A stretch of 64,000 nucleotides of DNA, from positions 62,001 to 126,000 of the forward strand of contig JACKQE010000006.1 in assembly GCA_024233005.1 (NCBI GenBank), given 5' to 3'. The notes below the pieces were generated by a model. That model did no database searches. It was given only the letters and a program-made list of their open reading frames with translations, and was not told the DNA's origin. A program made the position numbers and the translations under genes. Every line of letters begins with the position of its first letter. Position 1 is the first letter of the stretch. The DNA is from Akkermansiaceae bacterium. Its GTDB lineage: Bacteria > Verrucomicrobiota > Verrucomicrobiia > Verrucomicrobiales > DEV007. Shown here in pieces: positions 53,971 to 63,315 of the stretch.

Positions 53971-54567
53971 ATGCCCGACAGTACCTCCCTGACCGATGCG
54001 TTTGCCCTTCTCGGTCTGCCCAGACGACTGGACCTCAAAGAAGCAGACATCGAGGAGGCTTGGCGAGCGCTCAGTCTCCGGCACCATCCCGACCGCCCCG
54101 GAGGCGATGCGGCTCTTTCCGCCGGTGCCAATGAAGCGCGGGAAACACTGCGCCGCCCGGGATCTCGTCTCCGCCATTGGCTGGCCCTCCACGGGCAGCC
54201 GGCGGCTCGTTCGGCGGCTTTGGACCCCGCAACCATGGATCTCTTTTCGGCGGTGGCCGAAGGACTGGCCAAGGCGGACGACGCGCTGAGGCGCAAGGCG
54301 GCCGCCACCTCCGCCATCGGCCGGGCCACCGTGGCGGCGGCCGAACTGCAGGCCCAACTCGGCCTCCAAGCCCTCCAGGGACGCCTCACCAGCGGACTTA
54401 CCCAAGCCGTCTCCCAGTTCTCCGAGCTCGACTCCCGGTTCACCGCGGAGGGGCTCGAAGCGGTGCTGAAGGAGGCCCGGACGCTCGCCGCAACTCTGGC
54501 CTTCCTCGAAAAATGGGAAGCCCAGTGCCGGGAAAAACTCCTCGCACTGGCCACCTCGGCCCTGTGA
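53971..54567 (+). CDS. J-domain protein, HscB (Hsc20)-like
   Basis: The 198-residue protein has a J-domain at about 5-65: DAFALLGLPRRLDLKEADIEEAWR, with the HPD motif in RHHPDRPGG. The remaining 130 residues are alpha-helical, in the place of the Hsc20 C-terminal domain. HscB works with HscA and IscU in iron-sulfur cluster transfer; no isc genes are nearby, so this role is not certain. The start lies 9 bases after the DUF1501 stop, suggesting co-expression. Confidence 0.75.
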   Translation: MPDSTSLTDAFALLGLPRRLDLKEADIEEAWRALSLRHHPDRPGGDAALSAGANEARETLRRPGSRLRHWLALHGQPAARSAALDPATMDLFSAVAEGLAKADDALRRKAAATSAIGRATVAAAELQAQLGLQALQGRLTSGLTQAVSQFSELDSRFTAEGLEAVLKEARTLAATLAFLEKWEAQCREKLLALATSAL

Positions 54568-54585
54568 GGCAACCGTCCCGGGATG

Positions 54586-57500
54586 TCAACGCTGGGGAGG
54601 CGTGACCTCCCGGACGACCGCACCATCATTCTCACTCATAATGAGCAGGCTGAGACGCTCGGTATTGTCGAGATCATTCGTGCTCAAACTGGTATAGTCG
54701 AATTTGCCACGAAGATCGGTGTATCCGTCTTTGTAGAACCGGACCACCCCGTCCTGCTGCCTGGCGTAGACTTTGACATAGACGCGTGGCAGGGGTTTGC
54801 CAGTTCCTGCATGCCGCACCTGCACCAGGCCATACGCGTCGGTGGTCTCGACTTTGAGAGAGTTCGCATAGACCGCAGTGTATTTCCGCTGACCGCCCCC
54901 CACGATTTCGACCAGCACATTGCGACTCGCAAAGCGGGGTGGCACAGGGAATTCGAGAATGTTCCGGTCCGCCGCGAGATCTTTGACTTCGGTCATGTTG
55001 GGCCGCAGATAGCTGAACCGCTGACCGCCCTGGGAGACAAAAGGATTGCTGCTAAACAGAAACTCCAGATCCATTTCATAATAATTCACGCGGATTTGTC
55101 CCAGGTGATGGTAATCGATCCGCACCTTGCCTTCCTTGGTCTCCACGAGAAACTGGGGTTCGGTCGCGGCAAGAGCTTCCTGTTGCTGTCCTCGATCCTT
55201 GGGATCAGCGACCGTCAGAGCCTCGCCACGGATCTCTTTGATCTGGGCCGAGACCTGCGCGAAGCGATCCCGCCACCGGTCGACGGGTTCAGCGGCATGG
55301 CGCGCCGCGATCTGGTCCGCCGTGTCCAGGTCCTCGCGGTAGAGCGCGGCATAGGCCTGCAGATAGTCGAGTTGCAGGCCCGTCGTGACATTCCCGGGCC
55401 GGACTCGCTCGAGCCAGTCAAGCCCTTCCGCCACCCGGTCCTGAAGAAAAAGGTAATAGGCCACAGTGGCCTCCTCGATGTCCGAGAACTCAGGACGGTA
55501 GATCAACCGGTGCATTGTCGCCTGGTACTGGGCGAGAAAGCGGTCGTTGAGAATGCGGCGATCGCGCCCCAGTTGATGACTCCTCGCGTTGACCAACGGG
55601 AAGTATTCGAGATGCTGGTAACTGCCGCGATCCAGAGTGTCGAGACTGACCAGCGAGCACTCCAACCAACTTCCGCATTGATCGAGGAAATCGCCGCGGT
55701 GACGGAGGTATTCCCGAGCCAAGGGCAGCACGTTGTGGAGCAATCCATATGACCAAATCGTCCCGTCATAACGGTGCCTCTTGTCGAGCAGCCCCGCCAC
55801 TTGGCGCAGAAAGTCGGGACTCTTCCGGACGCGCCAGGCGATCCGGGAAAGGTCGAGCCCTTCGATATTGTTGAGATTGAGGAAATCGATGACCTGGGCA
55901 TCCGTGCCGGACTGGGAAAGGTATTCCCAGGAGGTTTTGTCCACCGTCCCGAGCTGGTTCACGACCCGGAAGCGGAACGGTTCCGAAAACGCCACCACCC
56001 GCGACTCTTTGGCGACCTGCACGGGGTAGTGGCGGAATCCTTCAGCCTCCTCCGAGGGCCGGGGGAAATAAAAGAAATATTCCAGCTTGTGCGTGGCGTA
56101 GGGCTGAAGCCGGACCGGGAACGTCCGCGTATAGTCACTCCCCTGGGCGGGGACCGAACCCTGCGGCACTTGGAGAAGCACTTCCAGCTTCTGGGTGGAG
56201 GAGCCGGGGTTCGTCACCACCACTTGGGCCCCGTAGAGCACACCGGTGAGATACTCTTGGGGGACCGGTTTGTCGGCCTGTTCCCCATCGATCATCTGGT
56301 ACCGTTCGCTGGCCCGGAAGAAACTTTGATTCACAAGAACCGGCACGCCCTGTGCGTCGATCGGGGTTTCCTCAATTTCCTCATGGAAGGCCAGCAATGG
56401 ACTTCCGGCGGTGAATGTCAGAGTGTTATCTTCGATGGTCAGATCGTGCTTCCCGCTCGTGAAAGGAAGATCCATCACCGCCAAGGAGAGCCACATTTCA
56501 GCGAAGGAACGGGAGGCGGCAGGGAATTCCCGTGAGGTGAAGCCTCCCTTCCCATCCCAGGTGGCGTAGTCTCTCCAGAAGGCATTCTCCGTGATCAGAT
56601 CCGGGATTTGTTGATCAAGAGGGAGATGCCAATAGTTGTTCTCGGCCCATTCCCGGGTGGATTCCAATGGGCGGAACAGTGCCCGATTCAACTCCCGATC
56701 GGCCAATTCCTGTTTCAACGCCTCTACACCCAAACTGCGGCGCATTCTCACCTCCGAAAGCGCGGAGAGACTGTCTAAATTCTTTGCAAGCTCCTCCGCC
56801 ATGGGTGCCGCCGGTGCCGGGGCAGTAGAGGCTGCGGGAAGATCCGCCTTCAGGGTTCCCATGGCCCCTCCACTGGCAAACCCGGATGCATCCAGGACAA
56901 TCTGACTTTTGTCTCCATCTCCGCTGCGACCCAGAGCCTCCCCACTTTTGAAGGCAAAGTCCGCCGCCTCATTCAGGCGGCGCCCGTCGAGAGCCCGGAA
57001 AAACCACACGCTGTCTTGATCCACATTCCGCGGCTGCAGGGCCAGACGGTCCCGAATCTGCCGGGCCACCGCAGCGGGTTCACTTCCACCGAGCCGGGCC
57101 GCGAGAAGGATGCGTTCCACCGTGTTGAGCCGTCCGTAGGCCCAGGCCGACGTGTGATGCTTCAAATCCGCTCCGGTCAGGTAATCGTCGAAAAAAGTCC
57201 GGTCTTTCTTGTTTTTCAAGTACGGCAGGACCACCCGTTGGAAAAATTCCGGATCCTTCCGTGAGAGAAAGAAGTGCATCTCGTGGCAAGCATATCTGGA
57301 ATAGAGTTCGCGTTTGCGCTCTTCCTTGAGAGTCGGCCAGTCGAGAAGAAAGGAGAACTCCCTGAAGTCGGCACTCGTGTTGATCCCCGACAACACAGAA
57401 GCCACCGCGGCCAGGGTGTCATAGGTTTCCAAATCGGATCCCCTCAGGTCGGGAATGACCAGCTTGCCTCCTTTGTCCAAGAAGGTGACCTTCCGCTGCT

Positions 57501-60500
57501 GGGTGTAATGCCTTTGCGAATCCAGGGAGTTGGTCAGACGGAGATCCCTCAGGACCACCCCTTTGCCTTCCGGGAGGGAGAGTTGCCGCTCCACGGCATC
57601 GGTGGCATTGACCGCAAGGACATGCAACTGCTGCCGGTCCCCCAGGTCGGTGCGCTTCAGCGTGATGATCCCATTGGCGTCCGGCTTCAGATTGTAAGCC
57701 ACCGGAGCACCTTGGCGCAGGAAATTGAGATTGACGCGGAGGATCTCGGCTGCCATCTGGGCTTTCTGCTTTTCCACCGCGAGGTCGGCGGGTGCGCGGT
57801 TCGATGGTCGGGAAACTTCCTTGGCATCATACACCTCACCCGCGGCGGCCTCCGCAACTTCGGTCCGGGTGTCGGCCAACGCCCAGGGATTCAAGAGCAG
57901 GGAGGGAGCTTGGAGGAGATTTCCCGGGAATTTCCGGGCAGCCCGACGCTCCAGAATGTAGCGATATTCCTCCCCGATGTCCCGTCCGGAAACATACTGG
58001 GTTTCGGGAATCCCACGCTGGACCAGGATCGGGTTGGATCGGTTGGGATCCGCCAGATCGGTGAACAATCCAAACTCGGGGAGAAACCGTGTCGCGGCTA
58101 TATGAACGCGGGTGAAAGGATCCGCATTGCGCAGCTGGATGCGCACGAGGTCGCCCTCCGGCAAAATCGAAGCGATTTGGAGCGGAGCCGGATTCGTTAT
58201 CTCCAGATGTCGGTGTCTCGACAGCAGGTAACCTTCCGCTGCCGAGCCTTCGGTGATGCGGAGAGTGATCCTCCGCCCCGGTCCCCGCAGCCAGAGTTCG
58301 TAATCTCCCGGAGTCAGGCCCTCAAGAAGGGCGATCCCGTCGGCGAAGCGGATAGAAGGGAAGACATCCCGCACATTGGTCCCCTGACGGACCTCGAACA
58401 CGGCCAGATCGGAGGCACGCAGAGTATCCCGGCCCTGAACCATGAGAGGCACCAGCACCGGAGTGCCGGCCAATCCATGGATGGTGCCGCCATAGGTATG
58501 GTTTTCTTCCTGGAGCGACCAGACCCTTTCCTGAAGCCCCTGTGCCGCGGCACGGACCTGATCCATTCCCGGCAGTTTTCCCAGTTCGATGCGCCCTTTG
58601 GTATCGGTTTGCAGGGAGAAGCCCCGCTCAAACTGGAACTCCTCATGGTGCGTTTGGATGGTTACCGCCCTGTTAGCCAGCGGTTCGCCGTTTTTTCCCA
58701 ACACTTCAAGCACCCATTGACCGTCCATTTTGCTGAGATGCAGAGCGGCGGTCTGGTCCGAACGGTCGATGGTGTTCAAGGCAAAAGTGGCCGAACCGGC
58801 CGAAATCGATTTGCTTTCACCGCCCTCACTGAGCCGGGAGATTTTGCCTTCCAGGGAGAAGGACAGGGAGACCACGCGTTCAGGCACCCGGAAGGGCTGC
58901 ACTGACTCCTTCTCATCATTGAGGGAAAACCCGGGAACATCGACCGTGGAGGTCACGCCCTCGAGATCCGTCGAGGTCATTCTCAGGCGAACCTCCTCGA
59001 TCAAGCCGGTGGGAGCGGGCTGACCGTTGACAAAAAGTTTGGGACGCACCACCAGCAGAGCCTGCTGTCCAGAGAGCAGGGTCTCCCTCTCCACATGGAA
59101 ACCGGCTTCCAGCGTGTAGTTTTCCCCCGGCACTTCGATCTGTTCCAAAGAAGCGAAATCCCCGGCCATCAACACCACCGGTTGCGGTCCGGGCTGAGTG
59201 GAGAAAGGCAGCACAATTTCATCGGAGCCTTCCTTCGGCGTGTGACGGTGCCCGCCAAACCAAATGCTCGGGCCGGCCGCGGGACGGTTGGCTTCATCCA
59301 GCACGCGAACGGCCACGCCGGCGCTGGTGTTGGCGGCGAGGTATTGCAGCCGGCCTTTCCTGACCAACGCCCGGCTGGAGATGCCGTTGCCGATAAACTC
59401 CACGATCCAGACGCCGCGTTTGCCTTTCAAACCGGGGAAGGTGAAGGCCCGCCGCACCTGCCGCACCGGAGCCTCGGTGTAGTCGTGCGTCTGCTCCTCG
59501 TTCGCCGTCAGTCCGTCGAGATCCAGCGCGGTGGTGATTTCCTCCGCCCGATCGAGGTAGTAATTCAATGGATTCAACTCATACACCTTCACCATCAGCC
59601 GGGGAACATTCTTCACCTCCAGTTGCAGGGTCACCTCGTCATCAGGGGAAAATTCCGTCCGATTGGAAACGGGGAACACGAGATCCACCCGGTCCTTCAA
59701 TGCCTGAACCGCGGAGGGCGAAAGCAGGGAGAACCACCGGGCGGCATCCCCCACTCCACGGATCAGTTTGGCCTCGGCAAAAACGGGTTTCAACCAAGTG
59801 TCGCTGACCCAGGTGGCATAACTTTCCCAGGAGTCCTCCTGCTCAAAAAAAGTGAGAAAATACTCCCGCAACAAGGGTTCATCATTTCCCACAGCAGGGC
59901 AGTGGGTGGTCCCCGAGAAGTCTTTCGACAGATCGGCGTAGAAACGCGGATCATTCCCCTTCAGATAAGCGGGATTGGCATAGGCGGCCTGGCGGGGCAG
60001 CTTGAGGTATTCCAAGAATAGTTCCCGGGGGTGTTCGCCGAGACGCCGGTGGTGATCGAGGAGTTGGAAAAGCGCGTGGGCTTGGAGAGAGACAAAAGCC
60101 GGAGGGAGCGTCCGGACATAGTTCCAAACCGATTCCAAATAGGCCCCGCGCACCGTTGGATCGAGGCTCCAATCGGTGTCTCCGTTGGGATGCATTTGCC
60201 GGATGCGCAGTTGGACAAAAGCCTCGCTTGCCGCCAAGGACGGAACCGCGGCCACCAACTGGTCGAGCTGCTCCGGGAGCAGCAGGGTGTGAATGGGAAA
60301 CTCGCCAAACCCTTGGCTGGTTTTGGCCCGCAGCTCCGCGGCGACGAGCCCGACCAAACGGGGATAATCGGGTTGCCGGATTCGGCTGAGCAACTCCCGT
60401 CGTTGGGAGGGATTGAACGCAACGTCGGATCGAAGCAGGGCATCAAGCCCGCGGTCGGAGACCGCCGAGAGGGAGTTCACATCCTGCAGGGCCTGTCGCA

Positions 60501-60957
60501 GGAAAGCGTCGCGGTCAACCAGAGCCGGATCAAGAATGGTGGGGAGTTGAGGCTTCGCATCCGGACGGTCCTGCTCATGGAGGAACTGGAGACCCAGTTC
60601 CAGTCGGAGACGTTCCAAAGCGCCGAGGGGATCCCGGTCATAACTCAAGAGAAGCGCCCGGTTCCTGATTTCCCGATAACGCGGGGTCCCATCCGCATGC
60701 TCATAGCGTTCCAGCCAAGTTTTCAGGAGTGTCTCGACCTCGTCGTGCCGGCCCTGATTTTGGGCGTGCAGGGCATGGTAGTAATAGTATTCCTCGGTTC
60801 CGGGGACCAATTGTTTGAGAGCGGCTTCCCGGTCGGCCGAAAGGGCGAACAGTTCCTCAAACCCGACTTCATTTCCGGCCTGACTGTTGCCGGGAAGAAG
60901 GATCAGTGACAGGCAGCAACACAACAGGCCGGGAAGGGTAGCGGGCAAGGTTTTCAT
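54586..60957 (-). CDS. Giant alpha-2-macroglobulin-like secreted protein
   Basis: The start at 60957 (MKTLPAT) gives a signal peptide ending near GNSQA; a TTG at 60969 is an alternative. The 2123-residue protein is the largest in the window. After an alpha-helical N-terminal part (about 30-400) come macroglobulin-like beta domains (for example VTLQLEVKNVPRLMVKVYELNP and VWIVEFIGNG around 440-560). Then come a long alpha-rich part (about 1200-1700) and further beta domains to the end. The CxEQ thioester motif is not visible, so covalent protease trapping is unlikely. Bacterial members of this family are envelope proteins of mostly unknown role. Confidence 0.75.
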   Translation of the reverse strand: MKTLPATLPGLLCCCLSLILLPGNSQAGNEVGFEELFALSADREAALKQLVPGTEEYYYYHALHAQNQGRHDEVETLLKTWLERYEHADGTPRYREIRNRALLLSYDRDPLGALERLRLELGLQFLHEQDRPDAKPQLPTILDPALVDRDAFLRQALQDVNSLSAVSDRGLDALLRSDVAFNPSQRRELLSRIRQPDYPRLVGLVAAELRAKTSQGFGEFPIHTLLLPEQLDQLVAAVPSLAASEAFVQLRIRQMHPNGDTDWSLDPTVRGAYLESVWNYVRTLPPAFVSLQAHALFQLLDHHRRLGEHPRELFLEYLKLPRQAAYANPAYLKGNDPRFYADLSKDFSGTTHCPAVGNDEPLLREYFLTFFEQEDSWESYATWVSDTWLKPVFAEAKLIRGVGDAARWFSLLSPSAVQALKDRVDLVFPVSNRTEFSPDDEVTLQLEVKNVPRLMVKVYELNPLNYYLDRAEEITTALDLDGLTANEEQTHDYTEAPVRQVRRAFTFPGLKGKRGVWIVEFIGNGISSRALVRKGRLQYLAANTSAGVAVRVLDEANRPAAGPSIWFGGHRHTPKEGSDEIVLPFSTQPGPQPVVLMAGDFASLEQIEVPGENYTLEAGFHVERETLLSGQQALLVVRPKLFVNGQPAPTGLIEEVRLRMTSTDLEGVTSTVDVPGFSLNDEKESVQPFRVPERVVSLSFSLEGKISRLSEGGESKSISAGSATFALNTIDRSDQTAALHLSKMDGQWVLEVLGKNGEPLANRAVTIQTHHEEFQFERGFSLQTDTKGRIELGKLPGMDQVRAAAQGLQERVWSLQEENHTYGGTIHGLAGTPVLVPLMVQGRDTLRASDLAVFEVRQGTNVRDVFPSIRFADGIALLEGLTPGDYELWLRGPGRRITLRITEGSAAEGYLLSRHRHLEITNPAPLQIASILPEGDLVRIQLRNADPFTRVHIAATRFLPEFGLFTDLADPNRSNPILVQRGIPETQYVSGRDIGEEYRYILERRAARKFPGNLLQAPSLLLNPWALADTRTEVAEAAAGEVYDAKEVSRPSNRAPADLAVEKQKAQMAAEILRVNLNFLRQGAPVAYNLKPDANGIITLKRTDLGDRQQLHVLAVNATDAVERQLSLPEGKGVVLRDLRLTNSLDSQRHYTQQRKVTFLDKGGKLVIPDLRGSDLETYDTLAAVASVLSGINTSADFREFSFLLDWPTLKEERKRELYSRYACHEMHFFLSRKDPEFFQRVVLPYLKNKKDRTFFDDYLTGADLKHHTSAWAYGRLNTVERILLAARLGGSEPAAVARQIRDRLALQPRNVDQDSVWFFRALDGRRLNEAADFAFKSGEALGRSGDGDKSQIVLDASGFASGGAMGTLKADLPAASTAPAPAAPMAEELAKNLDSLSALSEVRMRRSLGVEALKQELADRELNRALFRPLESTREWAENNYWHLPLDQQIPDLITENAFWRDYATWDGKGGFTSREFPAASRSFAEMWLSLAVMDLPFTSGKHDLTIEDNTLTFTAGSPLLAFHEEIEETPIDAQGVPVLVNQSFFRASERYQMIDGEQADKPVPQEYLTGVLYGAQVVVTNPGSSTQKLEVLLQVPQGSVPAQGSDYTRTFPVRLQPYATHKLEYFFYFPRPSEEAEGFRHYPVQVAKESRVVAFSEPFRFRVVNQLGTVDKTSWEYLSQSGTDAQVIDFLNLNNIEGLDLSRIAWRVRKSPDFLRQVAGLLDKRHRYDGTIWSYGLLHNVLPLAREYLRHRGDFLDQCGSWLECSLVSLDTLDRGSYQHLEYFPLVNARSHQLGRDRRILNDRFLAQYQATMHRLIYRPEFSDIEEATVAYYLFLQDRVAEGLDWLERVRPGNVTTGLQLDYLQAYAALYREDLDTADQIAARHAAEPVDRWRDRFAQVSAQIKEIRGEALTVADPKDRGQQQEALAATEPQFLVETKEGKVRIDYHHLGQIRVNYYEMDLEFLFSSNPFVSQGGQRFSYLRPNMTEVKDLAADRNILEFPVPPRFASRNVLVEIVGGGQRKYTAVYANSLKVETTDAYGLVQVRHAGTGKPLPRVYVKVYARQQDGVVRFYKDGYTDLRGKFDYTSLSTNDLDNTERLSLLIMSENDGAVVREVTPPQR

Positions 60958-60992
60958 GACAGGCATCAAGAGAGGCAGGGTGGAACAATCAC

Positions 60993-61036
60993 GGGGCCTG
61001 CGTTGGCAGTCTCGTCATCATACTAACGCAGGCCCC
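60993..61036. repeat. Strong hairpin between GT9 and the A2M-like gene
   Basis: GGGGCCTGCGTT (60993-61004) and AACGCAGGCCCC (61025-61036) form a perfect 12-pair stem around a 20-base loop. No T run follows on either strand. It lies about 35 bases upstream of the A2M-like start and 55 bases downstream of the GT9 stop, both on the minus strand. A structured transcript end or leader element is possible. Confidence 0.6.
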
Positions 61037-61091
61037 ACCGGGGACTTAGAACAATTTTGTAAGAAAGCTGTGAGGCGGAAAGGCGCCGTGG

Positions 61092-62111
61092 TCACAATCC
61101 CCTCATCAGGTCCCGCAAGGCCCGGATCACGGTCGAGGAGCGGATGTCCCCCATCGCCCCCAGCGGACCATCGACCACAAAAGGCTCGACCGGCAGTGGC
61201 TCATCCTGCGTGGCATGAAGGATGACGGCATTTTCATGGCGGGGACGCCACAGCCAGGGTGGCGTCGGTCCATAGAGGACGATCTGAGGGCGCTGGAAGG
61301 CGGCGGCCAGATGCATCGCCGCAGTATCGACCCCGAGGGCGACGCGGGCGTTTTTCAGCAAGGCTGCCGTTTCCAAAAGACTGAGGGACCCGGCGACATT
61401 GAGGAGGGGAAAATCCCCCGGCAGCTGCCCCCGGATGGCCGCGAGGTGGCGTGCCTCCACCGGATCGCGGCCTCCCGTCAGGACCGTGGGCAGGCCATGC
61501 TCCTCGAGAAGAACCCGGATCACCTCAGCCCAGCGCTCGGGCAGCCAGTACTTTTCATCCCTGGCGGTCCCGGCGTGAACAACCGCGTAGGCTTGACCAG
61601 CCAGACCAGCCCCGGCGAGGCATTCCGCCGCCCGGAGCCCGGATTCTGCAGGCAGACTGAGGGCCAGAGGCTCGGGTTCGGAAGCGATGTCGAGACACTC
61701 CAGGAGAGCGATCATGTGATCGATGGTGTGGAGGTGTTTCAACGAAGCTTCACTGGTGCGGTGAAACACCCGGTTCCGCGGAAAACCTTGGGTTCGCTTG
61801 GTATAGGTGGCGCGCAGCGCCGCACCGCTGAGCCAGGAAAAAAGGATCGAGCGGTCGGATCCGTTGAAATCCAGCACCGCATCGAACCTCTGGGAGAGCA
61901 GTTCCAGCCAGAGCGCTCCGTTGGGACGCCAGGGACGGTAGTTGAGGTGTTCGTCCACCGCTGGAACGGCGGGAACGATCTGGCCGGCCGCCCCCCAGGT
62001 GACCAGGGTGACATGGTCACCGGGACGTTTCCGCTTCAGCAGGGTCAGCGCGGGCACCGTCAGAACGAGGTCCCCAATGCGTTTGAGCTGAATGGCGAGG
62101 ATGCGTGACAT
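61092..62111 (-). CDS. Glycosyltransferase family 9 (heptosyltransferase-like)
   Basis: The 339-residue protein has the GT9 features LAIQLKRIGDLVLTVPAL at the N-terminus, HAGTARDEKYWLPERWAEV in the centre and GVDTAAMHLAAAFQRPQIVLYGPT near the C-terminus, as in ADP-heptose:LPS heptosyltransferases. It would act at the cytoplasmic face in lipopolysaccharide core synthesis; donor and acceptor are unknown. It is followed on the same strand, after a hairpin, by the A2M-like gene. Confidence 0.9.
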   Translation of the reverse strand: MSRILAIQLKRIGDLVLTVPALTLLKRKRPGDHVTLVTWGAAGQIVPAVPAVDEHLNYRPWRPNGALWLELLSQRFDAVLDFNGSDRSILFSWLSGAALRATYTKRTQGFPRNRVFHRTSEASLKHLHTIDHMIALLECLDIASEPEPLALSLPAESGLRAAECLAGAGLAGQAYAVVHAGTARDEKYWLPERWAEVIRVLLEEHGLPTVLTGGRDPVEARHLAAIRGQLPGDFPLLNVAGSLSLLETAALLKNARVALGVDTAAMHLAAAFQRPQIVLYGPTPPWLWRPRHENAVILHATQDEPLPVEPFVVDGPLGAMGDIRSSTVIRALRDLMRGL

Positions 62112-62154
62112 GATCCGCCTGGCCCCGTCACCCGGATGGACCGAGCCACCGGGA

Positions 62155-63291
62155 TCAGCCGCGCTGGTCGATGGGAACGATGGGCTGGTCCTCGGTCGGA
62201 CCGGTGTACCAAGTCAGCGGCCGGTAGAGACGGTTGTCATCCAGCTGCTCCAGCACCTGAGCGGTCCATCCGGCGGCACGGGAAATGGCGAAAATCGGAG
62301 TGAAGAGATCGGTCGGAATGTCGAGCGAGTGGTAGACCGTCGCAGAGTAGAAATCCACGTTGGCTTCCAGACCTTTGCGCTCCCGCATGATCTGGGCGAT
62401 CCTCTCCGACATCTGGATCCACTTTGGTTCGCCCAGTTCGTTGGTCAGCTTGATGGCCATCTTGCGCAGGTAGGGCGCGCGCGGGTCGAGCACCTTGTAA
62501 ACGCGGTGCCCGATGCCCATGATCTTCTCTTTGCGATTGAGCTTGCCTTCCACCCACGCATCCACGGCAGAGGGGTCGCCGATCTCCTGCAGCATGGTGA
62601 TGACTCCTTCATTGGCCCCGCCATGAAGCGGTCCTTTGAGGGTGCCGATGGCGGAAGTGATGGCCGAGTAGATGTCGCTCAGGGTGGCGATGGTGACACG
62701 CGCACTGAAGGTAGAGGCATTCATGCCGTGGTCGGCATGGAGAATGTAGGCCGCATCCAAAGTGCGGGTCGCCTCGACTCCGGGTTCGGTGCCGGAGAAA
62801 AGATAGAGGAAATGCCCGGCCTCGGAGAGGTCCTTGCGGACCGGCATGAGATCCAAGCCATGGCGGGCACGGTGGAAATAAGCCACGATGAGCGGCATTT
62901 TGGCGCAGATCGCGAGCGCGCGCTCCTCATTGAGAGGTCGATCCTGGTTGCCTCCACGCACATCATAAAGGCCCAACATGCTGACGCCGGTGCGGAGCAC
63001 ATCCATGGGATTGGCATCCTTGGGGGCGCTCTTGAGAAATTCGATCACCCCCTCCGGAAGTTCCCGGTGCGCCCGGAGAGTGGCTGTCAGATCGGCGAGC
63101 TCCTTACGGTTGGGCAGCCTGCCCCGGTGCAGCAAGTGGACCACCTCCTCGAAAGTGGTCTGCTCGACGAGATCATTGATGTTGTAGCCCAGATAGCGCA
63201 GGATTCCCGCCTGTCCCTGAACGTCGCTCAGGCATGATTCGTTGGCGATGACTCCTTCCAGTCCCTTGGCATATGTTGGCGCTTCCGGCAT
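62155..63291 (-). CDS. gltA: Citrate synthase
   Basis: The 378-residue enzyme carries the catalytic residues in HGGANEGVITMLQ and GHRVYKVLDPRAPYLRKMA, with DFYSATVYHSLDIP towards the C-terminus. The length and lack of a long N-terminal extension fit the short type II bacterial or 2-methylcitrate-synthase-like branch, so a role in propionate metabolism cannot be excluded. The gene follows the sucD gene by 24 bases on the same strand. Two TCA-cycle genes together suggest co-expression. Confidence 0.92.
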   Translation of the reverse strand: MPEAPTYAKGLEGVIANESCLSDVQGQAGILRYLGYNINDLVEQTTFEEVVHLLHRGRLPNRKELADLTATLRAHRELPEGVIEFLKSAPKDANPMDVLRTGVSMLGLYDVRGGNQDRPLNEERALAICAKMPLIVAYFHRARHGLDLMPVRKDLSEAGHFLYLFSGTEPGVEATRTLDAAYILHADHGMNASTFSARVTIATLSDIYSAITSAIGTLKGPLHGGANEGVITMLQEIGDPSAVDAWVEGKLNRKEKIMGIGHRVYKVLDPRAPYLRKMAIKLTNELGEPKWIQMSERIAQIMRERKGLEANVDFYSATVYHSLDIPTDLFTPIFAISRAAGWTAQVLEQLDDNRLYRPLTWYTGPTEDQPIVPIDQRG

Positions 63292-63315
63292 GACGTGTGG
63301 TGATAAAAGGTTGGC

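Noticed and set aside
54595..54611. GGGAGG/CCTCCC hairpin at the end of the A2M-like gene
   Set aside because: The 6-pair stem lies within the last codons, and no T run follows on the minus strand, so it does not support a terminator.
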